This document shows positions 1-8,111 of a stretch of DNA of 59,296 nucleotides, in pieces (position 1 is the stretch's first letter; every line of letters begins with the position of its first letter). Under the pieces are notes generated by a model. The model saw only the letters and a list, made by a program, of their open reading frames with translations, was not told where the DNA came from and made no database searches. The DNA lies in assembly GCA_025846845.1 (NCBI GenBank), contig JAOYTL010000027.1, positions 1 through 59,296 on the forward strand, read 5' to 3'. The translations under genes and the position numbers were made by a program. This stretch comes from Alloboseaceae bacterium BT-24-1 (GTDB lineage: Bacteria > Pseudomonadota > Alphaproteobacteria > Rhizobiales > Beijerinckiaceae).

Positions 1-260
1 CTATTCTGATGCCGCATGGCGTCGATCCCGTCTCGTGTCCAAAACACCGGCAAGTGCTTGGAAACAAGTAGAATCAACGCCATGCACAACGTCTAGAAAT
101 TTAAACCGGACAGCCGTGGCCTTGAGCCGACCATCTCAGGCAGGAGGAGGCTCCGGCCGACACCCTCTCGTCACGAGATTCTCGGGTCTGCGCGGAGTTT
201 ATCCTTGGGCCGACCGAAGGTCGGACCCGAGGGCTCCGCCCGAGAATGACGCCTCCGGTG
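1..260. other. Gene-free left edge
   Basis: I see no convincing coding region here; the short open frames overlap repeat sequence and show no recognisable protein. The right half holds a copy of the intergenic palindrome described at 178-247. The region lies downstream of soxR. Confidence 0.5.
178..247. repeat. Intergenic palindromic repeat, copy 1
   Basis: The arms ATTCTCGGG (178-186) and CCCGAGAAT (239-247) are perfect reverse complements. They enclose a smaller hairpin, CCGACC-gaa-GGTCGG. The same outer arms occur at 14426-14459 and 21536-21569, so this is a dispersed family. It lies just past the soxR stop and may act as a transcript end. Confidence 0.75.
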
Positions 261-722
261 TCAATCCGGATCGAGCAAACGCGGCCCCGCCCCCTGCTTG
301 CCGAGCTCGTCCCAGGGATTGTGCAGCGGGCAGCTCTTCACCGAGAGGCAGCCGCAGCCGATGCAATCGTTGAGATGGTCGCGCAGGCGTGTCAGCCGGT
401 CGATGCGGTGCTCCAGCTCCTCCTTCCAGGCAGCGGAGAGCCGGGTCCAGTCTTCCGCCGTCGGCGTGCGCTCCTGCGGCAACGCCTTGAAGGCCTCGCG
501 GATCGTCTTCAGCGGAATGCCGGTGCGTTGCGCCACCTTGATGATGGCGACGCGGCGCAGCACCTCGCGCGGGTAGCGGCGCTGGTTGCCGGCATTGCGG
601 CGGCTGCGGATCAATCCCTCCGCCTCGTAGAAGTGGAGTGCGGAGACCGCGATCCCGCTGCGGCTCGCGACCTGGCCGACGCTGAGATCATCGGCGAAGA
701 GATTGCGGGCTGGGTGCTTCAT
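261..722 (-). CDS. soxR: SoxR redox-sensing MerR-family activator
   Basis: This 153-residue MerR-family regulator starts at the ATG at 722; the longer upstream frame runs through the divergent gene and was discarded. The N-terminal winged helix (VGQVASRSGIAVSALHFYE) is typical SoxR, and a dimerisation helix follows. Near the C-terminus CIGCGCLSVKSC gives the CX2CXCX5C ligand set for the [2Fe-2S] cluster. In this family, oxidation of the cluster by redox-cycling compounds switches on target promoters. The only visible target is the divergent flavin reductase, whose promoter carries a SoxR-type palindrome. The length is normal. Confidence 0.95.
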   Translation of the reverse strand: MKHPARNLFADDLSVGQVASRSGIAVSALHFYEAEGLIRSRRNAGNQRRYPREVLRRVAIIKVAQRTGIPLKTIREAFKALPQERTPTAEDWTRLSAAWKEELEHRIDRLTRLRDHLNDCIGCGCLSVKSCPLHNPWDELGKQGAGPRLLDPD

Positions 723-727
723 GGCGC

Positions 728-758
728 TTGACCTTAACCTTACTTGAGGTCTTATAGA
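728..758 (+). promoter_or_regulatory. SoxR-type promoter and operator
   Basis: The -35 TTGACC (728-733) and -10 TATAGA (753-758) are separated by 19 bp, the over-long spacer typical of MerR/SoxR-activated promoters. The palindrome ACCTTAA (731-737) / TTGAGGT (744-750), one mismatch, lies mostly in that spacer. It points toward the flavin reductase at 798 and lies upstream of soxR, so autoregulation is possible. Confidence 0.85.
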
Positions 759-797
759 GATCGCTCCGCTGCACCGCCAGCCCTTCGGAGCCTTCTC

Positions 798-1352
798 ATG
801 CACCGCCCGCTCATTCCCCAGATCAAGATCGCCGTGATCTACGGCAGCACGCGCCAGGGCCGCCTCTGCGACAAGGTCGCCGGCTGGACGATTGCGCAGA
901 TCGAAGGCGACGGCCCGTTCTGCGTCGAAAGCGTCGATCCCGGCGCCCATGACCTCGCCGAGCAGAAGGAACGGCTCGGCCGCGCCGACGCCTTCATCGT
1001 GGTCACGCCTGAATACAACCGCAGCTTCCCCGCCCCGCTGAAGGCCCTTATCGACGGGACCGGCGCACAATGGCGCGGCAAGCCGATCGCCTTCGTCTCC
1101 TATGGCGGGGTCTCCGGCGGCCTGCGCGCCGTCGAGCAGTTGCGCCTCGTCTTTGCCGAGCTGCACGCGGCGACGATCCGCGACGGGGTCTGCTTCGCCA
1201 ATGCCTGGGACCAGTTCGACGGCACCGGCCGTCTGGTCGAGGCCGACCGGGCCGAACGGGCGATGGCGACCATGCTCGGGCAATTGCACTGGTGGGCGAG
1301 CGCGCTCAGGGCGGCCCGCAACAGCGTGCCCTACGGCCAGTTTGCGGCGTGA
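798..1352 (+). CDS. NAD(P)H-dependent FMN reductase family protein
   Basis: This is a 184-residue flavodoxin-like reductase. The phosphate-binding loop YGSTRQGR lies near residue 15 and the family motif PEYNRSFPAPLKALID near the middle, followed by SYGGVSGG. Members transfer electrons from NAD(P)H to FMN, quinones or azo and chromate substrates. The ATG at 798 was chosen because an upstream TTG-initiated frame would begin inside the SoxR operator. Its position behind a SoxR promoter suggests a role in handling redox-active compounds; the substrate is unknown. A terminator-like hairpin follows. Confidence 0.9.
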   Translation: MHRPLIPQIKIAVIYGSTRQGRLCDKVAGWTIAQIEGDGPFCVESVDPGAHDLAEQKERLGRADAFIVVTPEYNRSFPAPLKALIDGTGAQWRGKPIAFVSYGGVSGGLRAVEQLRLVFAELHAATIRDGVCFANAWDQFDGTGRLVEADRAERAMATMLGQLHWWASALRAARNSVPYGQFAA

Positions 1353-1378
1353 GCGGTGCCTGACGACATCGGCGCGGG

Positions 1379-1411
1379 AAAATAGCGGCAGCTCAGTCGC
1401 GGCTATTTTTT
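1379..1411 (+). terminator. Probable intrinsic terminator after the flavin reductase
   Basis: AAAATAGC (1379-1386) pairs with GCTATTTT (1402-1409) and the right arm runs on into T residues. The loop is long, so strength is uncertain, but the position 26 bases after the stop fits. Confidence 0.55.
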
Positions 1412-1588
1412 CGTGTCAGCAGCCTGTCGGAGACGAACGCAGCGTTCAGACGGCAGCTGAAGGAAAATCTGCCTGAAAGCACAGGGACCTAACGCCGCGA
1501 TGCAGTTTGCTTCACAAATTCGAACTGGTCGCGGCGGCCGCATGCAGGAAGGATCGGATGGACCGATCCCTCCATTTGCGGAGCCGCC

Positions 1589-2359
1589 ATGCAGCTCAAA
1601 CTCCTGCGCAACGCCCTGCTCAAGCTGAGCTATGCCGGCAAGACCCTGCTGATCGATCCCGATCTCGGCGAGAAGCTCAGCCGCCGCTCGATCGCCGGCA
1701 AGTCGCAGAACCCGATGGTCGAGCTGCCCGAGCCGATCGAGGACATCCTTGCCGGCGTCGACCATGTCATCGTCTCGCATCTGCATGCCGACCATTTCGA
1801 CGATGTCGCCAAGGCGCGGATCCCGAAGGACATCCCGCTGATCTGCCAGCCCGGCAATGAGGAGGTGATCCGGGCGGCCGGCTTCACCAATGTCGAGCCG
1901 CTCGATCATTTCGTCCGCATCGGCCCGATCGTGGTCAAGCCTCAGCCGGCGCAGCATGGCACCGGGCCGGTCGTCGAGGTGATGGGCAAGGTGATGGGCC
2001 TGACGCTGGAAGCGCCGGGCGAGCCTTGCGTCTACTGGTGTGGTGACAGCGTGCTCTATCCGCCGCTGCAGGAGGCCTTGGCCAAGGCCGAGCCCGACGT
2101 CATCGTCACCCATTCCTGCGGCGCGCTCTGGGACGGCACGCTGATCGTGATGGATGCACAGCAGACGCTCGACCTCGCCGAGCAGGCGCCGCAAGCGGTG
2201 ATCGTCGCCGTCCATATGGAAGCGCTCGACCACGCAACGGTGAGCCGACAGGCGTTGCGTGAGGCGGCCGAAGCCCGTGGCATCGGCTCCGACCGGCTCC
2301 TGATCCCGGCCGATGGCGAGACGATCGGGCTGCAGGCGCCGGAGCGAGCCGAAGCCTGA
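1589..2359 (+). CDS. MBL-fold metallo-hydrolase (UlaG/YtkL-like)
   Basis: The protein has 256 residues with the metallo-beta-lactamase signature SHLHADHFDD (His64, His66, Asp68, His69), which binds two metal ions. Further conserved pieces are an N-terminal beta sheet ending in LLIDPDLG and a WCGDSVLYPP segment carrying a later Asp ligand. The family resembles cytosolic MBL hydrolases such as UlaG and YtkL, which cleave lactones, phosphodiesters or thioesters; the substrate cannot be read from sequence. It stands alone between a terminator and a TetR gene on the other strand. Confidence 0.85.
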   Translation: MQLKLLRNALLKLSYAGKTLLIDPDLGEKLSRRSIAGKSQNPMVELPEPIEDILAGVDHVIVSHLHADHFDDVAKARIPKDIPLICQPGNEEVIRAAGFTNVEPLDHFVRIGPIVVKPQPAQHGTGPVVEVMGKVMGLTLEAPGEPCVYWCGDSVLYPPLQEALAKAEPDVIVTHSCGALWDGTLIVMDAQQTLDLAEQAPQAVIVAVHMEALDHATVSRQALREAAEARGIGSDRLLIPADGETIGLQAPERAEA

Positions 2360-2379
2360 AGGAGCGCGGCCCGGCTATC

Positions 2380-2973
2380 TCAACCGGCTCTGGCGGAACT
2401 CTGCGCCGCCGCATCGAGGACGATCGCGACAATGGCTCGGAACGGCGCATCGCCTGCCAGCTCGGGTGTGTAGCGGCGCGCCGCATAGATGCCGAGCAGC
2501 GTCAGGTAGATCGCCCGCGCGGCAAGCTCGGCCTCGGCCGGGGCAAGCCCGGCCAGCGCAAGCTCGCTGGCGACGTGGTCGATGCGCTGCTGATCGACAA
2601 GACGGCAACCGTGGCCGGCTGCCGCATCCTGTGCCGCCCAGGCGCGGAGTGCACCCTCAGCCTCGGCGACGTTCACCCCCTCGCTCTCGGCTTCGAGCGA
2701 AAGCTGCGCCAATGTTTCAAGGCGCTGCCGCGGCGTGGGCAGATCGGCACTGCGTTCGATCAACTGGGCGGTGAGCTCGTCCTGCCAGAATGCAAGCAAC
2801 GCGGCGAGAAGATCGCCGCGATCCTTGAAGTGCCAGTAGAACGAGCCCTTGCTCACCGAAAGGCTGCGCGCCAGCCGCTCGACCTTGACGGCTTCGACAC
2901 CACCTTCGGCGAGCGCCGCAAGGGCCGCTTTGACCCAATCCCGCCGCGTCAATGCCTGCCCCGTCGCCATCAT
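2380..2973 (-). CDS. TetR-family transcriptional repressor
   Basis: This is a 197-residue TetR regulator. The N-terminal helix-turn-helix (LARSLSVSKGSFYWHFKDRGDLL) is the classic recognition region; the rest is a variable ligand-binding domain. The ATG at 2973 has AGAGG at a good distance, and a GTG two codons earlier is a weaker choice. It is divergent from the small membrane protein at 3100. Two matching palindromes lie in the gap at 3001-3018 and 3042-3057, so it probably represses both itself and that neighbour. The ligand is unknown. Confidence 0.92.
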   Translation of the reverse strand: MMATGQALTRRDWVKAALAALAEGGVEAVKVERLARSLSVSKGSFYWHFKDRGDLLAALLAFWQDELTAQLIERSADLPTPRQRLETLAQLSLEAESEGVNVAEAEGALRAWAAQDAAAGHGCRLVDQQRIDHVASELALAGLAPAEAELAARAIYLTLLGIYAARRYTPELAGDAPFRAIVAIVLDAAAQSSARAG

Positions 2974-3000
2974 GGACACCTCTCGTCATGCACGATAGCG

Positions 3001-3018
3001 CCATACGCAAGCGTATGG
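3001..3018. promoter_or_regulatory. TetR operator O1
   Basis: CCATACGC-AA-GCGTATGG is a perfect 8-bp inverted repeat with a 2-bp centre, just upstream of the tetR start. Confidence 0.8.
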
Positions 3019-3041
3019 ACATACCCACGCTACATATCGTA

Positions 3042-3057
3042 CATACGCAACCGTATG
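3042..3057. promoter_or_regulatory. TetR operator O2
   Basis: CATACG-CAAC-CGTATG repeats the half-sites of O1. The centres are 40 bp apart, close to four helical turns, so two dimers would sit on the same DNA face. It lies about 40 bp before the divergent gene's start. Confidence 0.75.
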
Positions 3058-3099
3058 GTCTGGATGTGCAAGCCCCAGGCTGAAGCAGGAGGTCGCAAC

Positions 3100-3504
3100 A
3101 TGATCCGCTGGAGCGCGCGAGCCTTGGTCGCTCTCGGAATCCTGCATCTGCTGGTGCTAGGCCTCGACGCACGCGGCGAGATTTCAGGCTGGCTTAGCCT
3201 GACGCAGTGGACACTGGCGCATTGGCAGCCTTTCGCCGACCAGCCGCGCGAGCTTGCCGCCAGTGGTGCGGCATTCTGGTCGACGATCGGAAGCTTTGCG
3301 ATACCGAGCATTCTGCTCGGTTGCCTGATTCTGCATCTTGACGCGCGTGGCCAAGCGGTTCCGGCCTTTGTCGGCTGGGGACTGCTGGCCTGGTTTGCGA
3401 TTTGTGCGCTCCTGGTCGAGCCCAGCGGCTTTCCCGCCGGCATTCCCGTCGCCGCTGCGCTCCTTGCCGGAATCAGGAGGCAAGCGCGCGCCGGCACCAG
3501 CTGA
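3100..3504 (+). CDS. Small integral membrane protein, DUF6463-like
   Basis: The 134-residue hydrophobic protein starts at 3100 behind a strong AGGAGG-like site. About four membrane segments are visible: LVALGILHLLVLGL near the N-terminus, SFAIPSILLGCLIL, FVGWGLLAWFAICALL and a last one near IPVAAALLAGI. The pattern resembles the DUF6463 family, of unknown function; I am only moderately sure of that label. It is divergent from the TetR gene and probably its regulated target. It converges on matB with only 8 bases between stops. Confidence 0.7.
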   Translation: MIRWSARALVALGILHLLVLGLDARGEISGWLSLTQWTLAHWQPFADQPRELAASGAAFWSTIGSFAIPSILLGCLILHLDARGQAVPAFVGWGLLAWFAICALLVEPSGFPAGIPVAAALLAGIRRQARAGTS

Positions 3505-3512
3505 GAGGCAGC

Positions 3513-5042
3513 CTACTCCCCCGCCTTGAGCTGCTTGGCGTAGATGTCCTTGTAACTCTCGCGCAGCAGGTTCTTCTGGACCTTGCCCATGGTGTTGCGC
3601 GGCAAGTCGGCAACGATGAAGACCTGCTTGGGCAGTTTGAACTTGGCAAGGCGCTGCTCCAGCGCTTTTGCGATGCCGGCGGCGGAGATATCGGCGCCGG
3701 CCTTCGCCACGACCACGGCGGTGACACCCTCGCCGAAATCCGGATGCGGGCAGCCGATCACGGCGCTCTCGATCACGCCGGGCATCTCGTCGATCTCGGC
3801 CTCGACCTCCTTGGGATAGACGTTGTAGCCGCCGGTGATGATCAGGTCCTTGCCGCGCCCGACGATATGGACATAGCCGGCCGGATCGATCTTGCCGAGA
3901 TCGCCGGTGATGAAGAAGCCGTCGGGCCGGAACTCGGCTGCCGTCTTCTCGGGGTTGCGCCAATAGCCCTTGAAGACGTTGGGGCCCTTGACCTCGATCA
4001 TGCCGATCTCGTCGCGGACGAGCTCCTTGCCGCTCTCCGGATCGGTGACGCGGGCGGAGACCCCCGGCAGCGGTAAGCCGACCGTCCCGGCCACCCGATC
4101 CCCGTCATAAGGGTTCGAGGTGTTCATGTTGGTCTCGGTCATGCCGTAGCGCTCGAGGATGGCGTGGCCGGTGCGCTCGCGCCATTCGCGATGCGTCTCG
4201 GCCAGCAGCGGCGCCGAGCCGGAGACGAAGAGGCGCATATGCATCGTAGCTTCCTTCGACAGGCGCTGGTCCTGAAGCAGGCGGACATAGAAGGTCGGCA
4301 CGCCCATCATGCTGGTCGCCTTGGGCAGGTATTTGAAGACCTGCTCCGGGTCGAACTTCGGCAGCAGGATCATCGCGGCGCCGGCGAACAGGATGACGTT
4401 GGTCGCGACGAAGAGGCCGTGGGTGTGGAAGATCGGCAAGGCGTGCAGCAGCACGTCGGCCTTGGTGAAGCGCCAATAGTCGACCAGCGCCAGCGCGTTC
4501 GAGGCAAGGTTGTCATGGCTGAGCATGGCGCCCTTGGAGCGGCCCGTCGTGCCGGAGGTGTAGAGGATGGCCGCGAGATCATCAGCGCCGCGCGCGACAT
4601 CGGCGAACTCGGCCGCAGCGGCATTGGCCTTGTCGAGCAGGCTGCCGGCGCCGACGCCGAGCGTCTCCAACTTGGCGCCCGCCTTCCCGGCGAAGGGCTT
4701 CAGCGCATCCGCCTTGGCGGGATCGCAGACGAAGACGGCTGGCTCGGCATCGCCGAGGAAATACTCGATCTCGGCCGGGGTATAGGCGGTGTTGAGCGGC
4801 AGGAAGATCGCGCCGGCACGGACCGTGCCGAGATAGAGCATCAGGGCCTCGATGCTTTTCTCGACCTGGACTGCGACGCGGTCGCCCGGCTTGACGCCGA
4901 GCGCCACCAATGCATTGGCGAAGCGGGCGGAGACCGCGACCATGTCGGCATAGGAATAGGTCCGGCCGTCATCGAGGAACGCGAAGGGCGCGTCCGGCGC
5001 CGGCATGCGGGCCTTGATCAGGTCGAACAGATGATTGCCCAT
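3513..5042 (-). CDS. matB: Malonyl-CoA synthetase (acyl-CoA ligase)
   Basis: This 509-residue ANL-superfamily ligase forms malonyl-CoA from malonate, ATP and CoA through malonyl-AMP. Visible motifs are the AMP-binding loop TSGTTGRSKG (162-171), HALPIFHTHGL, the ERYGMTETNMN block, ITGDLG, and the C-terminal GKVQKNLLRE carrying the catalytic lysine. The N-terminus MGNHLFDLI and overall length match MatB. It lies 38 bases downstream of the malonyl-CoA decarboxylase gene on the same strand. The pair would convert malonate to malonyl-CoA and then acetyl-CoA. No malonate transporter or MatR-type regulator is adjacent. Confidence 0.93.
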   Translation of the reverse strand: MGNHLFDLIKARMPAPDAPFAFLDDGRTYSYADMVAVSARFANALVALGVKPGDRVAVQVEKSIEALMLYLGTVRAGAIFLPLNTAYTPAEIEYFLGDAEPAVFVCDPAKADALKPFAGKAGAKLETLGVGAGSLLDKANAAAAEFADVARGADDLAAILYTSGTTGRSKGAMLSHDNLASNALALVDYWRFTKADVLLHALPIFHTHGLFVATNVILFAGAAMILLPKFDPEQVFKYLPKATSMMGVPTFYVRLLQDQRLSKEATMHMRLFVSGSAPLLAETHREWRERTGHAILERYGMTETNMNTSNPYDGDRVAGTVGLPLPGVSARVTDPESGKELVRDEIGMIEVKGPNVFKGYWRNPEKTAAEFRPDGFFITGDLGKIDPAGYVHIVGRGKDLIITGGYNVYPKEVEAEIDEMPGVIESAVIGCPHPDFGEGVTAVVVAKAGADISAAGIAKALEQRLAKFKLPKQVFIVADLPRNTMGKVQKNLLRESYKDIYAKQLKAGE

Positions 5043-5080
5043 GATTTCGGGTCCTTTCAGGCGTTTCCGTTATGTGTCGT

Positions 5081-6409
5081 TCAGTGCTTGGCCGGCCGCA
5101 GCAGCTTCTTGACCGGGGAAGAGGCGACCACGGTGTTGCGGCTGGCGAAGGCCTCGTGATTGACCTCGATGTCGTCGAGCTCATAGCGGTAATTGACCAT
5201 CACGCCGTGGGACTCGCGCTGCCCGCGGTCGGAGAGATTGCCGCCGACATTGATGCGTTCAAGCCGCGCGCCATTGCCGAGATGGAAGCGGGCGACCGGG
5301 TCGATCACGCGACCGGAGGAGGTCCGGGCCCGCAGCATGTAATGCGCCAGCATCTGGCCGAGCAGCTTGTCGCGACGGGCTTCAGTCACCTCGTCGAGCG
5401 CCACGACCTCGGCCGGCACCTGCATCAGCAGCGCCGCCTCCTCATTGGTCAGGCCGAGTTCGGCCGGCTCCGCCAGCGCGGGTCCGAGCCAGCGCGCGAA
5501 GCCCGGCACCGGCGAGAGCGTGACGAAGACATCGAGCCCCGGCAGCTCCCGCTTCAGGTCTTCGGCGACCTGCTTGATCAGGAAATTGCCGAAGGAGATG
5601 CCACGCAGGCCCTCCTGGCAGTTCGAGATCGAGTAGAACACCGCCGTGGTGGCCGAGGAGGCCGGCAGCACCTCGCGCTCTTCGCTGAGCACATCGACGA
5701 TGCGGCTCGGGCTCTCGCGGGTCAGCGCCACCTCGACGAAGATCAGCGGCTCGTCGACGAGCTGTGGGTGGAAGAAGGCGAAGCAGCGCCGGTCGGCCGG
5801 CTCGAGCCTCCGGCGCAGGTCGTCCCAATCCTTGATGGCATGGACCGCCTCGTAGCGGATGATCTTCTCCAGCACATTCGCAGGCGTCGTCCAGTCGATG
5901 CGGCGCAGCACCAGGAAGCCGCGGTTGAACCAGGAGGCGAATAGATGCCGGAAATCGGCATCGACCGCCGAAAGCTCCGGCTCCTGCTTCATCGCCTCGA
6001 ACATGCTCTCGCGCATGCGGACCAGCACATGGGTGCCGCCGGGCGCGAGGTTGAGCCGGCGGAAGAGCTCCTGCCGGCGCGGCTCGGAAGCCAGATGGAG
6101 CTGAGCGATCGCCTCGGCGTCGGGTGTCTCGCGATAACGCTCCAGCGCAGCGTCGAGCCGCTCGCGATCGGGTCCGAAATGCTCCTGCAGCAGGCGGAAG
6201 AAGGCCAATCGCCCGACCTCGTCGAGCCGTTCCCACTCGTCCAGCACGGCCTGCGCCAGCGCCATGCCGGACGCCTCGCCGCGCCCCGAGAGCAGGTCCT
6301 CGCAAAGCTTGTCGAGCGGCCGCCGGCGGTTCGAGGCGAAGCGCTCGAAATTGATCAGCGCCCGGCCGCGATCGGCGACGCTGGTCAGGAGATCGCCAAG
6401 AAACGCCAT
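5081..6409 (-). CDS. matA: Malonyl-CoA decarboxylase
   Basis: The 442-residue protein belongs to the malonyl-CoA decarboxylase family, which releases CO2 from malonyl-CoA to give acetyl-CoA. An all-helical N-terminal domain is followed by a GNAT-fold catalytic domain. Family stretches such as HAIKDWDDLRRRLEP, FFHPQLVDEPLIFVEVAL, CQEGLRGISFGNFLIKQV and HLGNGARLERIN are clear, including the His-containing FFHP block near the active site. The ATG at 6409 follows a G-rich ribosome site; TTG and GTG starts just upstream are possible. It is the first gene of a matA-matB operon. Confidence 0.93.
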   Translation of the reverse strand: MAFLGDLLTSVADRGRALINFERFASNRRRPLDKLCEDLLSGRGEASGMALAQAVLDEWERLDEVGRLAFFRLLQEHFGPDRERLDAALERYRETPDAEAIAQLHLASEPRRQELFRRLNLAPGGTHVLVRMRESMFEAMKQEPELSAVDADFRHLFASWFNRGFLVLRRIDWTTPANVLEKIIRYEAVHAIKDWDDLRRRLEPADRRCFAFFHPQLVDEPLIFVEVALTRESPSRIVDVLSEEREVLPASSATTAVFYSISNCQEGLRGISFGNFLIKQVAEDLKRELPGLDVFVTLSPVPGFARWLGPALAEPAELGLTNEEAALLMQVPAEVVALDEVTEARRDKLLGQMLAHYMLRARTSSGRVIDPVARFHLGNGARLERINVGGNLSDRGQRESHGVMVNYRYELDDIEVNHEAFASRNTVVASSPVKKLLRPAKH

Positions 6410-6493
6410 CTGCACCCCCAAAGCCTCGCTTGCACCGCCTATCCTATACGAGTTTACCGCAGTGCAAACGCGAGGCGACGCGACACGATCGCG

Positions 6494-7759
6494 CTACTTC
6501 AAAAGCTCCCAGGCCTTGAGGAAAAAATCAGGCGCGCCGAAATTCCCCGACTTCAGCGCCACCACCATGTCCGGTCCGTCGACGACACGGGTCCAGGGCA
6601 CGCCGGGGGCGATCTCGGGGCCGATTTCCAGCGTGCGGACGGAAAGACCCTGCACGACCGCGCCGGAGGTCTCGCCACCAGCGACGAGCAGGCGGGTGAC
6701 GCCGCCGGCGTTCAGAAGTCGCGCGGCTTCGGCAAAGGCATGCTCGACGGTCTCGCCGGCCTTCTCGCGGCCGAGCTTGTCCTGCACCGCCGCAACCTCG
6801 GCCGGATCGTCGCTGGAGTAGACGAGGAAGGGCTTGTCGGCCGGCTGCGCCAGGGCCCAATCCGCCAGGTCCTTTGCGGTCTGGCTTCCGTCGGCCAGCG
6901 CCAGCGGATCGACCTTCAGCGCCGGGATGCCGGCCGCCAGGGCCGCCTTGATCTGCCCGCGCGTCGCGGTCGAGCAGCTGCCGGAGACGATGCCGGCACG
7001 GCCGGCCGGAGCCGAGAGATGCGTCGCGGTCTCGCGCCAGGGCAGAAGCCCCGCCTTGCGGAAGTTCTCGGGCAGGCCCATCGCGATGCCGGAGCCGCCA
7101 GTGAGCAGGACATGGTCCGAGATGGCCTCGCCCAACACCATCAGATGGCCATTGTCGAGCGCGTCGGTGACGACATAGCGCACGCCGTCGGCCGTGAGCT
7201 CGGCCAGGCGCTTGCGCACGGCGGCAGCGCCCTGATTGACGGTCGCATAGGAAGCGAGCCCGACCTTGTGACCGGTCTGTGCAGCCATCAGCCGCATCAG
7301 GTTGGAATCCCGCATCGGCGTCAGCGGGTGGTCCTTCATCGAGCTCTCGTGCAGCGGCACCTCGCCGACGAAGAGATAGCCCTGGAAGATCGAGCGGCCA
7401 TTCGCCGGGAAGGCCGGGCAGACGATGGCCTGATGAGCGCCGAGACGCTGCATCAGCGCATCCGCGACCGGGCCGATATTGCCCTGCGCGGTCGAGTCGA
7501 AGGTCGAGCAGTATTTGAACAGGATCTGGCGTGCGCCAGCCGCCAGCAGCGCCTCGCAGGCGGCGAGCGAATCCGCCACGGCCTCGGCAACGGGGTTGGT
7601 GCGCGATTTCAGCGCGACGACGACGGCATCGGCCTCGGGTAATTTTGCACCGGCAGCGGGCGCGCCGATGACCTGGACCGTGCGCATCCCGGCGCGGTTC
7701 AGCATCAGGGCGACATCGGTCGCGCCCGTCATGTCGTCGGCAATCACACCCAGCAGCAT
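6494..7759 (-). CDS. otnK: 3-oxo-tetronate kinase (DUF1537 four-carbon acid sugar kinase)
   Basis: This 421-residue kinase of the DUF1537 family phosphorylates 3-oxo-tetronates such as 2-dehydro-erythronate at C4. The N-terminal ADDMTGATDVALML motif and FKYCSTFDSTAQGNIGP are hallmarks; the C-terminal nucleotide-binding part includes VAGGETSGAVVQGL. The ATG at 7759 has AGGAAAGG upstream. Characterised systems pair otnK with an aldolase or decarboxylase (OtnC), an isomerase (OtnI) and a dehydrogenase (LtnD). None is beside it here, so the pathway must be completed elsewhere or the substrate differs. Confidence 0.9.
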   Translation of the reverse strand: MLLGVIADDMTGATDVALMLNRAGMRTVQVIGAPAAGAKLPEADAVVVALKSRTNPVAEAVADSLAACEALLAAGARQILFKYCSTFDSTAQGNIGPVADALMQRLGAHQAIVCPAFPANGRSIFQGYLFVGEVPLHESSMKDHPLTPMRDSNLMRLMAAQTGHKVGLASYATVNQGAAAVRKRLAELTADGVRYVVTDALDNGHLMVLGEAISDHVLLTGGSGIAMGLPENFRKAGLLPWRETATHLSAPAGRAGIVSGSCSTATRGQIKAALAAGIPALKVDPLALADGSQTAKDLADWALAQPADKPFLVYSSDDPAEVAAVQDKLGREKAGETVEHAFAEAARLLNAGGVTRLLVAGGETSGAVVQGLSVRTLEIGPEIAPGVPWTRVVDGPDMVVALKSGNFGAPDFFLKAWELLK

Positions 7760-8111
7760 CGTTCGACCTTTCCTGTGCCGCGCCATCATTCATTTGCGGC
7801 GGCCAGCCAAAATTTTGCATACCAGAATTAATGCGGGCGGCGACAACCTTTGGCCGCCCCGCTGCCATGCAGGCGCTGGCGGCTGGCATTCGTCATACTG
7901 TATCCATTGCACCAATCGCGCTGGCGTGGAATGTTTCAGCCAACGCTCGACAGTGGCAAGACGAGCCTATCGACGATCACCTTGAAATGCGCCAACTTGG
8001 TACCGAATGGGACCAAGTTAGAATGAACCCGCGGAGCTCCCAGAATCGCCGAAGAGCGAGGGCGCACCGGTCAGCGGGCCACCATCAAAGCAAAACAACA
8101 GGGGAACAGCC
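7760..8111. other. 352-bp divergent control region between otnK and the ABC operon
   Basis: There is no gene here. The region separates divergent otnK and the ABC binding-protein gene and probably holds both promoters. The clearest element is the palindrome at 7994-8019. I could not assign confident -35/-10 boxes. Confidence 0.6.
7994..8019. promoter_or_regulatory. Probable operator palindrome upstream of the ABC importer
   Basis: AACTTGGTACC (7994-8004) and GGGACCAAGTT (8009-8019) are reverse complements with one mismatch around the 4-bp centre GAAT. TGGT...ACCA half-sites of this kind are common for GntR or LacI regulators. No regulator gene adjoins it. Confidence 0.6.

Noticed and set aside
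5945..7642. 565-codon + strand frame over matA and otnK
   Set aside because: It is antisense to two clear enzymes and spans their intergenic gap with no domain.
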